This document shows positions 45,031 to 56,160 of a stretch of 64,000 bases of DNA, piece after piece. Below the pieces are notes generated by a model. The model was not told the origin of the DNA. It worked only from the letters and a program-made list of their open reading frames with translations, and made no database searches. Positions within the stretch are counted from its first letter, which is position 1. Each line of letters starts with the position of its first letter. The position numbers and the translations under genes are program-made. The DNA lies in NCBI GenBank assembly GCA_026826555.1, contig JAKSZT010054335.1, positions 4,283,092 through 4,347,091 of the forward strand. The letters are read 5' to 3'. Source of the DNA: Tolypeutes matacus (Eukaryota > Chordata > Mammalia > Cingulata > Chlamyphoridae).

Positions 45031-45839
45031 TGGGGGAGCCACACCTGTGGGAACCTGTCCAGGACAACCGGTGCCCACTAGAGGCAACAAGGACAAAGGC
45101 CAGTGCCCGGGAACCCAGCAGCACGTCAGGGAGAGAACAGGGACAGAGGCCCTGGGCAAGGGGAAGCAGGCAGGACAAAGGTGGAGGCCAGTGCAGATGC
45201 TTCAAACCCAAATGCCAGCCCGGCTGCCTCCACAACGGCTCATTTCCTTTCTCTACCCCTTCCTCTCTCCCCTAAAAAAAGTCCCTTGCTTGAAATTACC
45301 CCAGTGGCCTCCCCACGGCCAGTTGAGGTGCTGAGGAGACACCCTCTGCCACAGGCGGGGGCCAAGGCCCTCGACCCCTCCTGCCTGGGGAGGAGAAACG
45401 AGATGGTCTCGTTTACGGGGCTCTCAAAACCAAAGCCCAAGCTCACCTGGCCTCCATCCCCACCCCCACCCCAGCCCACTGTCCATGTCCCCCCTCACTG
45501 CCCCACAGTCTCGGGGAAGGTCCCTGTAGAGCCTGGATGGGGCTGTTCATCAACCGTCCATTCCCTGCTCCCAGCCCCGCTCTCCAAGCGTGTGCACACA
45601 CATGCACACACAGCACTGGCTCCGCAGAGGTGGGTGTGTGGCGTGGGTGGGGGACTGTATTTCCCCTATAAATCACGCAAGCGGGTGGGTGTGCAGAAGC
45701 ATTCAGTCTACACACTTCCTGCCAGCTTGAGTCTTGTCCTGGCCCCCGTCTTGAGCTGTGGATAATCAATGTCTCTCTCTCTGGCACACGTACACACACA
45801 CACATGCATGCAGCCCGGATCTCCGTGTTTAGATACTAA
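45031..45839. other. Unique DNA with CA microsatellites
   Basis: A 220-codon plus-strand frame (45,103-45,765) is proline-rich and lacks any recognised domain; minus-strand frames of 79-120 codons overlap it. Interrupted CA runs lie at about 45,592-45,614 and 45,785-45,806. I cannot support a gene. Confidence 0.45.
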
Positions 45840-46097
45840 TCACGATGGTAATAATAACAGCATAGCATTTATTGAACGCTTACTGCATGCCAGTCACCGT
45901 GTTTTATGCACAGATTATCCCATTTAATCTTCACAACAACCTTTTTGAAGTAATACTATTATCATCATCATCTTCATTTTGCTGAAGAGGAAACTAAGGC
46001 CCAGAGAAGAGTATAGGTTGCACAGGAAGCAAGTGAAGGAGCCAGAACTCTAAGCCAGGCAGTCCAATGCGAGCCGCTGCCCTAGCCACCGTGCTCA
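45840..46097 (-). mobile_element. MIR SINE, antisense, nearly complete
   Basis: 'catttattgaacgcttactg', 'catgccagtcaccgtgtttt', 'cccatttaatcttcacaaca', 'gaggaaactaaggcccagag' and 'gccagaactctaagccaggc' run in the full antisense MIR order, about 255 bp. Confidence 0.95.
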
Positions 46098-46313
46098 AGT
46101 GCCCCCAGGACGCTGTGCGTGGATTTCGCGCCCGCTGAGGCAGTGACACTTAGACACACGCCTCCAAGCCCTGCAGAGAGGCTCAGTGTGCCGAAGCCTC
46201 AAGGAATATAACCCCACACGAGGACAAAGCCTCTGGGCATTGGCACCGGCCCCAACGCCGTGCAGGGAGAGTCTGAGGCTCTGGAAAAGCCTCAGCTGCT
46301 CAGAAAGCAGGCA

Positions 46314-46819
46314 TGTGGTTGACAAGGTGAGGGCAGAGATTCTAACAGTTCCTGGGTTTCGGTGGGTGTCTCCCATACATCATGTCCACAGAGCTAATCC
46401 AGTCCTGTGGTGTGAACCTACTGCAGGCGGGAATTTTGATTACGTTACTTCAGTGGGGTGTGACCTAGGGTGGGTGTTAATCCTCTTACTGCAGTCCTTT
46501 ATGAACAGGATGACTATGGAGAGACAGAGAGAAAGGCACAGGAGCTGAGGGAGAAAGCCATGGAACCAAGAAGCTGAAAGCAACACAACCCGGAAGAGAA
46601 GGAAGAGACCACAGACGCTGCCCGCTGCCTTCCCACGCGAGAGAGGAGTCCAGGATTCCCGGTAGCCAGTGCTCAGGGAGAAAAGCACCGCCTGATGAAG
46701 CCTTGATTTGGACATTTTCATGGCCTCAGAACTGTAAGCTTATAAATTAATAAATCCTCCTCTTTAAAGCCAACCCGTTTCTGGTCTACTGCATTTTGGC
46801 CGCCTAGCAGACTAAAGCA
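46314..46819 (+). mobile_element. Solo LTR of an ERVL/MaLR-like family, sense (copy 1)
   Basis: It shares its whole layout with the LTRs at 57,833 and 60,084: 'tgtggtgtgaacctactgca', a 'gtgggtgttaatcctcttac' block, 'tcctttatgaacaggatgac', a long purine-rich middle, 'tcagaactgtaagcttataa', 'attaataaatcctcctcttt' (polyadenylation signal) and 'agcagactaaagca' at the end. The 5' end is approximate and no target duplication was found. It is probably lineage-specific. Confidence 0.75.
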
Positions 46820-48009
46820 CCCCACAAATAGCTCCTGTGCTGAATGACATGATCAACCTCTACCCAGGAAGACGGGTCTCCTTTGTCTTCCCCATTCGTG
46901 TAGAATGAAGGCCCAGCCAGTGTCTCTTCATGCCCTGGGGTCCCCGGTGCCCCAGACACCCCAGAGCACAGAGACTTGGGTGCAGTGGAAAAGCCCCTTA
47001 TCTCCCCACTGAAAAGTCCCCAAATGAGCTGTTTCCTACTGGCTGGGGCAAAGCTTCCTTCGTCCCAGGGCACTGTGATGACCGCCCCTTGCTCTCCATC
47101 CTTGGAGGGGCTGGAACTGACGGCTCAGCAGCGCTCTGCTGGGGTGGGCCCCAGAGCAAGGTGCTACTGGGCAAAGGGGCTGCGTCTCGGGGAGAGGCCC
47201 GAGGAGGCCAAGGGTGACTCTGCTCTGCACTGCGGGAAAGCCAAGCTCACCTTCAGGGCAGCTGCGCCTGCGAGCTCGAGGGAGACTCAGTGGGAGGCTG
47301 TGGGAGACTCTCGCCTGCGTTTCTTCCTGACCGGCTCCTACGTCGCTGTGCCCTCTCCAGTCACACGAGTATGTGTGAAAGGGAAGCGGGAATACAGGAA
47401 TAGATGCTTCCCAGATTGAGCGATTTAGCAGACCTGAATTGTGTATAAATGTTGCCCCCAAGGCTTGGGGGCTGCTCAAGGGCATCATGGACGAGGATGA
47501 GGAAGGAAGCACTGGATGGCCAGCAACCTGGACAGTGGGGACTTGATTTGCCTCCATATGGACGGAAAATTCAGGTAGGTACACGTTGGCAAAGATCTTT
47601 AAACCAATAATAATTAAACTGTGGAGGCATCGGCCTGCCTGTTCTCTTTGAAACAAAATGTAAACAATGGGGATAATGAGGACAGAAAAGAACACTCATC
47701 ATTGGTGAAAGAAAAAGCAGCCAAAACCCTCAACTATGCTCTAAGAGAGCTGCTCTCTTGAAAACTGGAACCCAAGAGAAGAGATTGCTTCCAGGAGATC
47801 TAATTTAGGTGTAGGAAGCTGGGAAGGAGGGAACGGGGTAGGAGGAGAACCAAAACAAAGATCTGTTCTTGGGGTGGACATCGCAGCGGGGTTGGATCGT
47901 GTTGGGGCAAACAGAACGGGCTTTAGGTTTAGTGTCCCTGAGGGGAAGAGGGGGCGTGCCTCTGCAGCACCTGCTCCTACTGATCCTTGGCACCCACACG
48001 TTTCTTTTT
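46820..48009. other. No recognised gene; long chance frame
   Basis: The minus strand has a 219-codon frame (47,036-47,695) and the plus strand a 147-codon frame over the same DNA. Neither has a recognisable domain. An AT-richer part lies at 47,560-47,760. Confidence 0.5.
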
Positions 48010-48803
48010 AGATTTTTAAAACAAATTTTATTGATATATATAAATAAAGCACAAATCCATCCAAATTGCACAATCAATGGTATTCAGTATCATCGCAGAT
48101 TTGTGTATTCATCAGTTCAATCATTGTAGAGCATTTTCATTATTACAGTAATATAATAATAATAATAAACAAAAAGGAAACAAACAAAACTCATCCCCTT
48201 TCAATCTCTCTCTTTCTCCCTTCTCTACATAGCTGTTATTCTGTTTCCTTCTCTCTATTAATTTATATTTTGTAAAACAGTCTTATATGTGCAGTATGAC
48301 CCATATTCATGTTTTATAAGAGGTTTCACTCTTTTACAGTCCCATGCTACTTTCTTAAACTTTCCTTCTAGTAATATACATGTCCTTGGACTTTCTCTTT
48401 AAACCACTTTCACACCCATATAATAGTTCTCTTAGTCACAAACACCATGATTTACTCTAACCATTCCCAATCATTTCCAAAGATGTACAACCCTTTTAAC
48501 CAATCCTGCACATATTAACCCTCAGCTTTCCATTCTCCACCCTCATTCTATTTTCAGGTGATCTATATTCTGATTATTAATTCCATGATTTTACATATTT
48601 TACTTAATTCATAACATTGCAATCATACAACATTTGAACTTTTGTGCCTGACTTGCTTTAGTCAACATAATGCCCTCCAGAACTCATTTTTCTTACCTCT
48701 GCGTAGTATTCCATCATGTGTATACACCATAATTTGTTTATCCATTCATCAGTTGCTGGACACCTGGGTTGTTTCCAACTTTCGGCAATCGTGATTAACA
48801 CCA
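48010..48803 (-). mobile_element. L1 3' end, antisense
   Basis: It starts with a T-rich, TATA-like stretch as an antisense tail, then 'aatctctctctttctccctt', 'cagtcccatgctactttctt', 'tagtattccatcatgtgtat' and 'ttatccattcatcagttgct', the antisense order of L1 3' UTR and ORF2 end. The next 520 bp is an LTR that interrupts it or abuts it. Confidence 0.75.
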
Positions 48804-49350
48804 CCGTTTTAGTCTGCCAAAGGGATGTTGATGCAAAGTACCAGAACTATGTTGGCTTTTATAAAGGGCATTTATGTTGGGTAAAAGTTTACAGTCCCAA
48901 GGCAGTAGAAAGTCCAACTCAACGTACCATAAGAGCTACTTTCTCACCAATGTCAGCTGCCACATGTTGAAGCAAGATGGCGGACAATCTCTGCCTGGTC
49001 TCTCAAGGCTTCCAAGATCAGTCTCTGGTAGAGGCTCATTTCTTTCTGGGCTCTCTCAGCTGCTCAGCTGCTCTGTTATCTTTTACCACAAACTATCAGG
49101 TGAATGGCTCATCTCTCTTGGGGGCTCCAGAATCAGAATTAACAAAGATCTCTCCTCTTTCATGTCCCTGGAGCTCTCTTTCTTCCCATGAGTCTTCCCA
49201 TGGTGAGTATCCATTTATGTAGGTCTGCTGAGGGGGCGGGGACCCAACCTGACTTACACCTTACTGAGGTGGTCAGATCAAATCCCTAATCTTAACAGTT
49301 AATTTAATCAAAACATCACCCATAAGGTTTTAACTCGCTCATACTTCCAG
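48804..49350 (-). mobile_element. Solo LTR of an ERVL/MaLR-like family, antisense (copy 2, diverged)
   Basis: 'gttttagtctgccaaaggga', 'tgttggcttttataaagggc', and later 'tctaatcttaacagttaatttaatc'-like blocks follow the antisense order of the LTR at 60,084-60,663. The middle is different enough to be a separate subfamily. The ends are not clear, and the distal limit is approximate. Confidence 0.55.
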
Positions 49351-50504
49351 GTAATGTGTGGATGAACTACCAAGTCTCGGTGCTAGAGCAAGTCTGGGGC
49401 AGGAAGTAGCAGATGCGGTACTGCTGAGGTGGAGTGCTGTCAGTTTCACTTCTCTGCAGAAAGCTGGCTGTGCAGCAGAAGCTAAAGCAGAAGCTGGGCC
49501 ACAAGGACGTGGGGCAGAGAACAAGGGAAGTCTACAGAGATGCTGAACGTGGTGAAAATTGGAATTAATCAGGGGAGAAAGCTGAGTGGGAGCCTGACTC
49601 TGTAGATACCCAGAGTTCTCAGAGTTCTCCATAAGTAGGTGACATATCGTGTCCTTGTTTGGAACCACAGTTGACTGGTGCTTGGGAGATTTTCCTTGAT
49701 GTTTGACTCTATGGGGTTGTAGCTGGGGTATGAATGAACAAGATCATGCACACACATACACACACACACAGTCTCTGCAAAAATCAGGTTTATGGTGGGT
49801 AAAAAGTGATGAGCAGCCCTGCAGCTGATTTGCCAGTTAGGTAAAGACAAGAACTATTATTATGGCAAGAAATGTACAGAGCTTCGACCTGAGACAGGAG
49901 GACTCCCTGCTGACCTGAAGCAGAGCCATTCGTCCCTGGCAGAAAGTAGAGACCATCAAACCAAATCCAAGAGGGCGCCTGATGGTTCCTCTGATCTCTT
50001 CTCACACCTGCCCTACCTCTACAATGAAGAAATCACTGGCATCCACTCAAAAATGAGCAGTAACCTGGAAGGCAATGGCATGGGACCACTGCAAAGGGGC
50101 CATAAGAATAAAATAACGAGAGACATGACAAACGAAAAGTAGACGAATAACTCACACCAGAAAACGCCATGCAACAAAGCAAATGCAAAGCATGGATCAA
50201 CAAAGAGAAAATTAAGACCAGAAGGGAGGAGTATCTAGAAAACAATGATAGAAGATCTATTATATACAGTTAAAGTAATGCAGAGACTTAAAACACGTGG
50301 ACTTAACCATGTGGCAGACACGGAGCTGCGCCACCCGCACACCCCAGGAAGGACCTGCCCCCTGGCAGTGCCTTGAGGGCTGCCTCCCGCCGAGCCTGCC
50401 CTGGCACCGCACCGCCCGGCGCCTGCCTGAGGCTGGGGGTGAGCCCATCACTTGGCTTCATGCGACCTCCTCGGTTTTTCCAGCACCCGCGCCCCACCAC
50501 TGTG
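49351..50504. other. No recognised gene
   Basis: Unique sequence with a CA run at about 49,744-49,769. Open frames of 60-109 codons show no domain. Confidence 0.5.
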
Positions 50505-50537
50505 TTTTAATTATTATTATTATTAATTATTATTACT
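50505..50537 (+). repeat. (TTA)n microsatellite
   Basis: An imperfect run of TTA/ATT triplets of about 33 bp. Confidence 0.9.
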
Positions 50538-50879
50538 TTGTCAGGCCTCAGTAACTGGGAGAGCAAGTCCTTCCTCCCCATTCCTTTTCAGAATTTTCTT
50601 TGCTCTTAGTATATGTTTAACGTTCCCTGTAAATTATAGACTTTGAGTTACCAGGCTTCCTGATGAAAACAGGTCTTGTTTAAATTTCACTGGATTTTAG
50701 AAAGAATTGCCCTCTTCCCAGTACCACTTCCTCTCCTCCAGGATCTGGCCCGTGGCGTTGACTGTGACTGAGGGCGGACGCCTTGGCTGCAGCGTAGACA
50801 ACAGCCCGTGAGGGAGCACGGGCAGCACTGGGTCGGCGACACAGGTGGCAGAGGGCGGTCGTTGGGTTAGGGAAACGGG
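50538..50879. other. No recognised feature
   Basis: Unique sequence, possibly the start of the L2-like segment that follows. Confidence 0.4.
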
Positions 50880-51200
50880 GAGGAGTGGTCGGAGCCTGGT
50901 TATATTTTGGAAGTGGGACCAACATGGTTTGCAGAGAGAGTGGGTATGAGTTGGAGTGGGTGAGAGGAAGAGGAGAGTCCAGGAAGAGTCCAAGTCCAGG
51001 AAGGCAGGAGTAACCAGCAGCCAAGATGGGCAAGACTGGAGAGGCATTGGGGGGAGCGGGGGGAGGGGCGATCAGGAGCTCTTTTTTGGACGTGTTAAGT
51101 TCGAGATGCTTATGAAGCCTCACAATGGAGGCACTGGGAGAAGCAGTTGGACATACGAGTCCGTAGTCCAGGAGAGATGTGACCAGAGCTGGCTCTCTGA
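50880..51200 (-). mobile_element. L2 LINE fragment, antisense (inner part)
   Basis: 'ggagcctggttatattttgg', 'tttggacgtgttaagttcga', 'gatgcttatgaagcctcaca' and 'agcagttggacatacgagtc' follow the order of an inner antisense L2 block common in mammals. The family name is my best memory, not a search result. Confidence 0.5.
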
Positions 51201-51515
51201 GGGTCGTGGGTGTCGGAGATCACCCAGGGGCAGTGGGTGAAGAGGGAGCCTGATGGCACTGCAGTGCTGGAGGACTGGACCTGCTGACGGCTCGCTTAGG
51301 GCTCTCACCTGGATGTGTGAACCTGGCCTGTGGTTTTCTGTCCTTGTCTTGTCTACTTTTCACACCAAGATTGTCCTAGCTATGAAAATTAAGTTTAAAC
51401 TCTTTCAATCCATTCTGTTTCCAATCTCCAAACTCCCCAGCTCCAACGACACCAGGTGCATTTTTAAGTTTTTTAAAAATTATTGGTCTATTCAATATTT
51501 TAATTCTTTTTTGAG
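51201..51515. other. No recognised feature
   Basis: Unique or highly diverged sequence. A 93-codon plus-strand frame (51,253-51,534) has no domain and ends in the SINE target site. Confidence 0.4.
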
Positions 51516-51888
51516 CCTATCTGTACTTTTTTAAAAAATTTCAAACCGCTCCACCCCCACCCCGATGGCTCCCTTCTCTGTCAGCTCGTTGTCTGCTCGT
51601 CTTCTTTAGGAGGCACTGGGAACCGAACCTGGGACCTCCCACGGGGGAGGCGAGTCCCCAACTGCTTGAGCCACTTTTGCTTCCAGCTGGTGGCTGTGTC
51701 TGCTGGTTGCGGCATCTGCTGGTTGCGGCATCTGCTCGTTGCGGCGTCTGCTCGTTGCGGCGTCTGCTCATTGCAGCATCTGCTCGTCTCCTTTAGGAGG
51801 CACCGGGAACTGAACCCGGGACCTTCCATGTGGGAGGGGGGTGCTCAGTTGCTTGAGCCACATCTGTTCCCCTATCTGTACTTTTTAA
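51516..51888 (-). mobile_element. DAS-SINE-like dimer, antisense, with target duplication and internal 16-bp repeats
   Basis: Two antisense tRNA-like units (about 51,607-51,683 and 51,798-51,870), each with an antisense B box ('gaaccgaacctgggacctcc' and 'gaactgaacccgggacctt'), are joined by five 16-bp repeats (51,701-51,780). Flanks 'cctatctgtacttttttaa' (51,516-51,534) and 'cctatctgtactttttaa' (51,871-51,888) match except for one T. So the whole is one insertion. Confidence 0.88.
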
Positions 51889-52109
51889 TTGCTGCTATTT
51901 TAGTTTTCAAAATTATTGGAATAAATAAATTCATTCATTTTCATAAGATTTTTAAAATTTTGTGTCTAAAATCATGTCCCTTTTAGGCCTAATGTTATTT
52001 GTTCTTGCCCCACTCTTTTTTTCTCAATTACTCTCTGAGGGTGTCAGATTTTTCTCTTATCCTCGATGCTCTGCCATTTCATTGTGGGGTGTAGGAGTCA
52101 ACATACTAT
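51889..52109. other. AT-rich, no recognised feature
   Basis: Continues the target DNA of the SINE and is AT-rich. I cannot name it. Confidence 0.4.
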
Positions 52110-52545
52110 CATCTACACTGCTTGGTCCGTGAAGCATTTGTCCAATCTGAGGACTTATATTTGCTTTGATTTATTATAAAGTATTTCAGGAAGACCAAAA
52201 AAATGCATAGAGAATAATACGGTGACTGTCCCTGCACCCACATCGGTATAAGAAAACCCCTGGAAATAAGAGTGAAGGCCTCTATTGGCAGTTTTCTCCC
52301 TTACCCCTAGGGGCAATCACTTCCTAAATTTTGTTGACGGGTTCCATGCTTGTCTTTATACTTTTCCTCATACAAATATGTCCCTACACAATGTATAGTA
52401 ATATTTTTCATGTGTTTAAATTTCAAATCAATGGCATTATACGTGCACAAACTTCTGCGGCTTTCCTTTCGCACTCAGCAGTGTGACGTATTTTGGTTTT
52501 TTAAAATAATCCATTTGGTGTATGTGGCCCTGGTTCACATGGCCT
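52110..52545 (-). mobile_element. Old L1 3' UTR, antisense
   Basis: 'gtatttcaggaagaccaaaa', 'gcatagagaataatacggtg', 'caatggcattatacgtgcac' and 'actcagcagtgtgacgtatt' follow the antisense 3' UTR of old L1s. It stops abruptly at GC-rich DNA near 52,546. Confidence 0.6.
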
Positions 52546-52760
52546 CCCACCTGAAGTGCCACCTCCCTGGGGCCCGGCTGCGGTGTGCTGGTGCCTCGGC
52601 CCCCGCGAAGCCAGAGCCCCACAGTCACCCCCAGACCCAGGAGGAGGCCTCGCCCCAGGAGCTGGGCAGCTGCGCGGCCAGCGAGGGGGGCTGCAGGGGC
52701 GCCTCTTCCCGCCGGAGCCCGCCGCTGCCCCCTGCGCCTCCTCGCTGGTGAGAAGGCCAG
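52546..52760 (+). other. GC-rich, CpG-bearing block ending at a donor-like site
   Basis: About 215 bp of roughly 70% or more GC in an AT-rich, L1-rich area. The plus-strand frame running through it has no domain I recognise. It ends at 'cgctggtgagaag' (about 52,742-52,754), which resembles a splice donor. An exon is possible but unsupported; it could also be old unique DNA left between L1 copies. Confidence 0.3.
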
Positions 52761-53479
52761 GCCAGGCGGCTGTCCTCACGACCTACAACCTGCAGAGCCG
52801 AGCTGTTTGAATCCTCCGTGTGAAAAGCCGCTTTAACCCGGGACCTCTGCAGACCTCCATCTCTGCCCTTCCTCTAGAACAGCAGAAGCACCTTAGGATA
52901 TTTTCAACCTGCCAATCTGTCCTTTCTTAAATGTCATTTCTACCCGGTGGTTTTTTCCCTCCTGGTTTCTCTCGTACAGCACAAAGCATCGCCTCTTCCT
53001 GCCAGGGTTCTAGGCCGTCAGCATTTGTTCACAGTGACCCACGTGTTTGTGCCGAGCTGCTGCCAACTCATCCGGCGTTGAGCTTACCTTGATGCATGTG
53101 GACTTGGGAGCTGGGGGGGGGTTGCTTCTTTCTCAGGATGCTCATTTCCACCTGAGGCATGCAGCAGGTGTAGTAAGCACACGCCACACACGCCCGGGGT
53201 ACATAACACATAAGCCACACTGCCTGCAGTGTCACCGCTTGACCCAGCCTGGCAGCGTGCGAGGCCACCTGGCAGCCCCCGGCAGCCCCCTCTGGCGCCC
53301 GCTTGCCGGTGCCTTAGACCATCTCATGCTAGCTCAGCTCTCCCTTCTGCACTCAATTTCCTTCTTAAAAAGGGACGCCCTGCAGAAGCTCCTCAGAGGG
53401 TCTCTAGGAGGTAAAGCCCTCAGTTTTCGTTGGTTTAAGAGTGTTTCTACTTCACCTTGTGCTTGCTGGTGAAGTGGTT
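52761..53479. other. No recognised feature
   Basis: Unique sequence. A 141-codon frame (53,047-53,472) has no domain. A G8-9 run lies near 53,115. Confidence 0.5.
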
Positions 53480-54150
53480 TAAAACTCCATATTAATAGTT
53501 ACTTTCTTTCTCAGCACTTTGAAGATAATATCTCCCCGTGTTTTGCTTTTATTGTTGTTAATGAGGAATCTGTAGTCAGTCGATAGTTATTCGTTGAAGA
53601 CAAGCTGTCATTTCTCTTTGCTTCCTTGTAACTTTTTGTCTCTGAAGTTCTACCGATTTTTTTTTTCAAACATGTTCCGTGGAGTACATTGTGCTTTCTG
53701 AATCTTAGGGTCTATTTCTTTGATCGACTTTGGAAAATTCTCCGCGACTATCTCTTTACATATTGTCTCTGCTTTCTCTTCTGCCTCTGCAATCAAAATG
53801 TGATGTGTATCAGACCTTCTGCAGCTTTCACGTCTCTCACGCTCTCTTTTGTATTTTCTATGTGTTTGGCTTTCAGTATTGTGTGTTTTTTTTTCTGCCT
53901 TTTAACTTACCAGTCCTCTCATCACCTGTGTTTAATCTCCTATTTAACCTATTCACTGAGATTTTAATTTCCATGACTATACCTTCAATTTCTAGAGGTT
54001 CTATTTGGATTTTTTTTTTTTTTTTTTAATATGAAAGCTTTTTTGGAGATAGTATGTCATTCCTCTCTCATGTCTTCTAGTCTCTTTTTTACTTTTAAAA
54101 TATTTTAAGCATACTTAATATATGTTCTATAACTATATCCAATTATTCCA
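53480..54150 (-). mobile_element. Old L1 ORF1/5' region, antisense
   Basis: 'aatgaggaatctgtagtcag', 'gaatcttagggtctatttct' and 'tttctagaggttctatttgg' follow the antisense L1 ORF1/5' region. A T-run of about 19 lies near 54,009-54,027. Two frames of 92-99 codons over it are repeat artefacts. Confidence 0.6.
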
Positions 54151-54844
54151 TCACCTAAAAGTACCTGGGGGGGGGGTCAAGTCTGCTGTTTGTTTTTCTT
54201 ATCGACTCACTCTTGATAACATGGTTCCTTGCGAATTTTGTAATTTTTAATTTTGAGCTCATCTTCAGTGGGCCTTTGTCTGTGAGGACTCTGTGAGGCT
54301 TGGCTTCAACACATGCTCCTCTAGAATGTATTTGTGTTTTTGCCAGGTACCCCAGAAATGTTATCAAATGAGATAAATGTTCTCATTTTTCTAATGGAAA
54401 ATTTCAAGCAAAATAAAAGCAGAAAATAGTAAAATAAATCACCCTTGTACCTATCACTCAGTCACAAGAATACTTGTCCTCTGAGGCTGTTATCATGAGG
54501 CGAATGATAGAAATGAAATGAAGAAAATATTAGGCCCTTCCCTTTTCACTAAAAATGTTTCCTCGTGTGAGAGAGTTGATCCCAAGGTGGAAAGTTGGTA
54601 CCTGTTTTTATTTCTAGATTAATGGGCTCTTATCTAGTTTTCCGCGTGGTTTAAATGTTTTTGTTTCTCTCTCCTCCATGCTGGCTCTGCGTTCTATGAA
54701 ACTGCAGCATGGAGTGGGAGTGGGGAGTGGGCGGGAGGCCTTCGGACGTACAGACCAAAATGCTCAGAATCTCGCCGGGTGATCCAGACAGGCCTGAATA
54801 ACCCCAGACAGCGATAACATAAAACATTTTCCCTTCACTGGTGG
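54151..54844. other. No recognised gene; L1-like scrap
   Basis: 'agtaaaataaatcacccttg' and 'tacctatcactcagtcacaa' (about 54,430-54,470) look like a short antisense L1 3' UTR scrap. The rest is unique. Confidence 0.4.
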
Positions 54845-54915
54845 ATCCCAAGACATAGAACAGGGCCTGGCACAGGGTAGGCTCTCAGTACAGACGCGCT
54901 GAATAAACGAGAATA
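54845..54915 (+). mobile_element. L2 LINE 3' end, sense
   Basis: 'cagggcctggcacagggtag' followed by 'gctctcagtacagacgc' and 'gaataaacga' is the sense L2 3' end. Confidence 0.7.
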
Positions 54916-55129
54916 ATAATCGGAAAAGTAAAGGGAGTCCCCTAGGTCTGACTTACAAAGTGTTAGCCTGTTAAATTGTCTCACACTAAATTTTTTTTCC
55001 AAAATGAAAACAGCTGCTTTTTCTAATAATAATATTGACGTAAACTCAAGGTAAAATTGTCAAACAATGAGGACAATTCTAAAGAAAAAAAAATAAAAAC
55101 CACCTCAAGCCTTATCAAATGTGTATGTA

Positions 55130-55400
55130 TAAGAATTTTATTGAAACACTGTTTCTGACCTTTTCTCCCCTAAAAACACAGTGTTCCAATAAATTCCTTA
55201 AATGCACATGTTTCTTAGATGAGCTTTCCTGCCCCATAGGAAAGACTGTAATGTCATAGAGAAAAACCATCTCCACTTTCTCCTTCTTTTCCTCTATTTC
55301 TGCCTTTTTTTCTTCTGCTTTCCAATTGTCCCTCTCACTGTTTTCCATATTCTTTTTCCTTCTCTTGCTCCTCCTTTTCTCTGTCTTCATTATCATCTGT
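55130..55400 (-). other. Possible 3'-terminal exon (unproven)
   Basis: On the minus strand, a pyrimidine-rich stretch and AG ('ccttctcccataacag', ending at about 55,397) precede a 93-codon open frame rich in Lys and Glu (55,396-55,115). A signal AATAAA lies about 255 bp downstream (near 55,135-55,142), with a G/T-rich stretch ('gaggtggtttttattttt') about 35 bp further on. These parts are in the right order for a last exon. There is no matching upstream exon, no recognised domain and the frame could be chance in purine-rich DNA. No A-tail follows, so it does not look like a processed retrocopy. Confidence 0.2.
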
Positions 55401-55417
55401 TATGGGAGAAGGTTAAG

Positions 55418-55539
55418 AATAAAGGGGAGGGGGTCGGATGTGGCTCAACTGGTTAGGCGTCCGTCTCCCATATGGAGGGACCCGGGTTCGATCCCCGGGA
55501 CCTCCTGGTAAAAAAAAATAATAATAAAAATAAAGGGGA
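55418..55539 (+). mobile_element. DAS-SINE-like monomer, sense, apparently young
   Basis: The body is about 55,429-55,528. The tRNA-like head is intact: an A-box region 'atgtggctcaactggttagg' and a consensus-like B box 'gggttcgatcccc'. It ends in an A-rich tail. Direct repeats 'aataaagggga' flank it (55,418-55,428 and 55,529-55,539). The good promoter boxes and clean flanks suggest recent insertion, but I cannot measure divergence against a consensus. Confidence 0.88.
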
Positions 55540-56160
55540 AACGGTGTAGCTGCTGTGGAAAACCGTTTGGTGGTTCCTCAAAAAATGAACCATAGATTTA
55601 CCTACTGTACGACACGGCAATACCGTCCCTAGGTATTTGCCCCAAAGAACTGGAGACAGAGACTCAGGCAGATATTCACACACCAGCGTTCATGGCAGCA
55701 CTGTAGCCAGAAGGTGGAAACAGCCCAGCGTCCATCAGCAGATGAATGGGCAAAGAAGATGTGGTGCACGCGTGCAAGAGAACGTTCTCGAGCCATCAAA
55801 AGGGATGAAGTTCTGATATGTGAGACACCATGAATGAGCCTTGAAGACAATATACTAAGTGAAATAAGCCAGACACGAAAGGATGGCTATTGTATGATCT
55901 GACTTATATGAAATATATAGAATAAGTTCATAGAGACAGAAAGGAGTTACCAGGGGCCGGGAGGAGAGGGAAATGGGGGCGTTAGTGCTTAATGGATACA
56001 GAGTTTCAGTTTGGGGTGATGAGAAAGTTTTGGTAATGGATGGTGGTGATGGTAGCACATCATTGTAAATATAATTAATGTCACTAAGTTGTACACTTGT
56101 TAAAATGGAAATTTTTATTATATATATATATATAACCACAATAAAATAAAGCAAAATAGT
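55540..56160 (+). mobile_element. 5'-truncated L1 3' end, sense
   Basis: 'gtgtagctgctgtggaaaac', a degraded 'ctaggtatttgccccaaaga', 'cagcgtccatcagcagatga', 'agtgaaataagccagacacg' and 'gtcactaagttgtacacttg' run in the L1 ORF2 end and 3' UTR order. It ends in a TA microsatellite and an A-rich tail near 56,155. Frames are broken. Confidence 0.85.

Noticed and set aside
45103..45765. 220-codon proline-rich plus-strand frame
   Set aside because: It covers a C-rich stretch and CA repeats, and competing minus-strand frames overlap. No domain is visible.
47036..47695. 219-codon minus-strand frame
   Set aside because: It is low in recognisable features and is overlapped by a 147-codon plus-strand frame. 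It has no matching splice or polyadenylation pattern. Chance in GC-rich DNA is enough.
55429..55505. A possible functional tRNA gene
   Set aside because: The A and B boxes look tRNA-like, but the acceptor stem does not pair and the flanking A-tail and direct repeats show a SINE.
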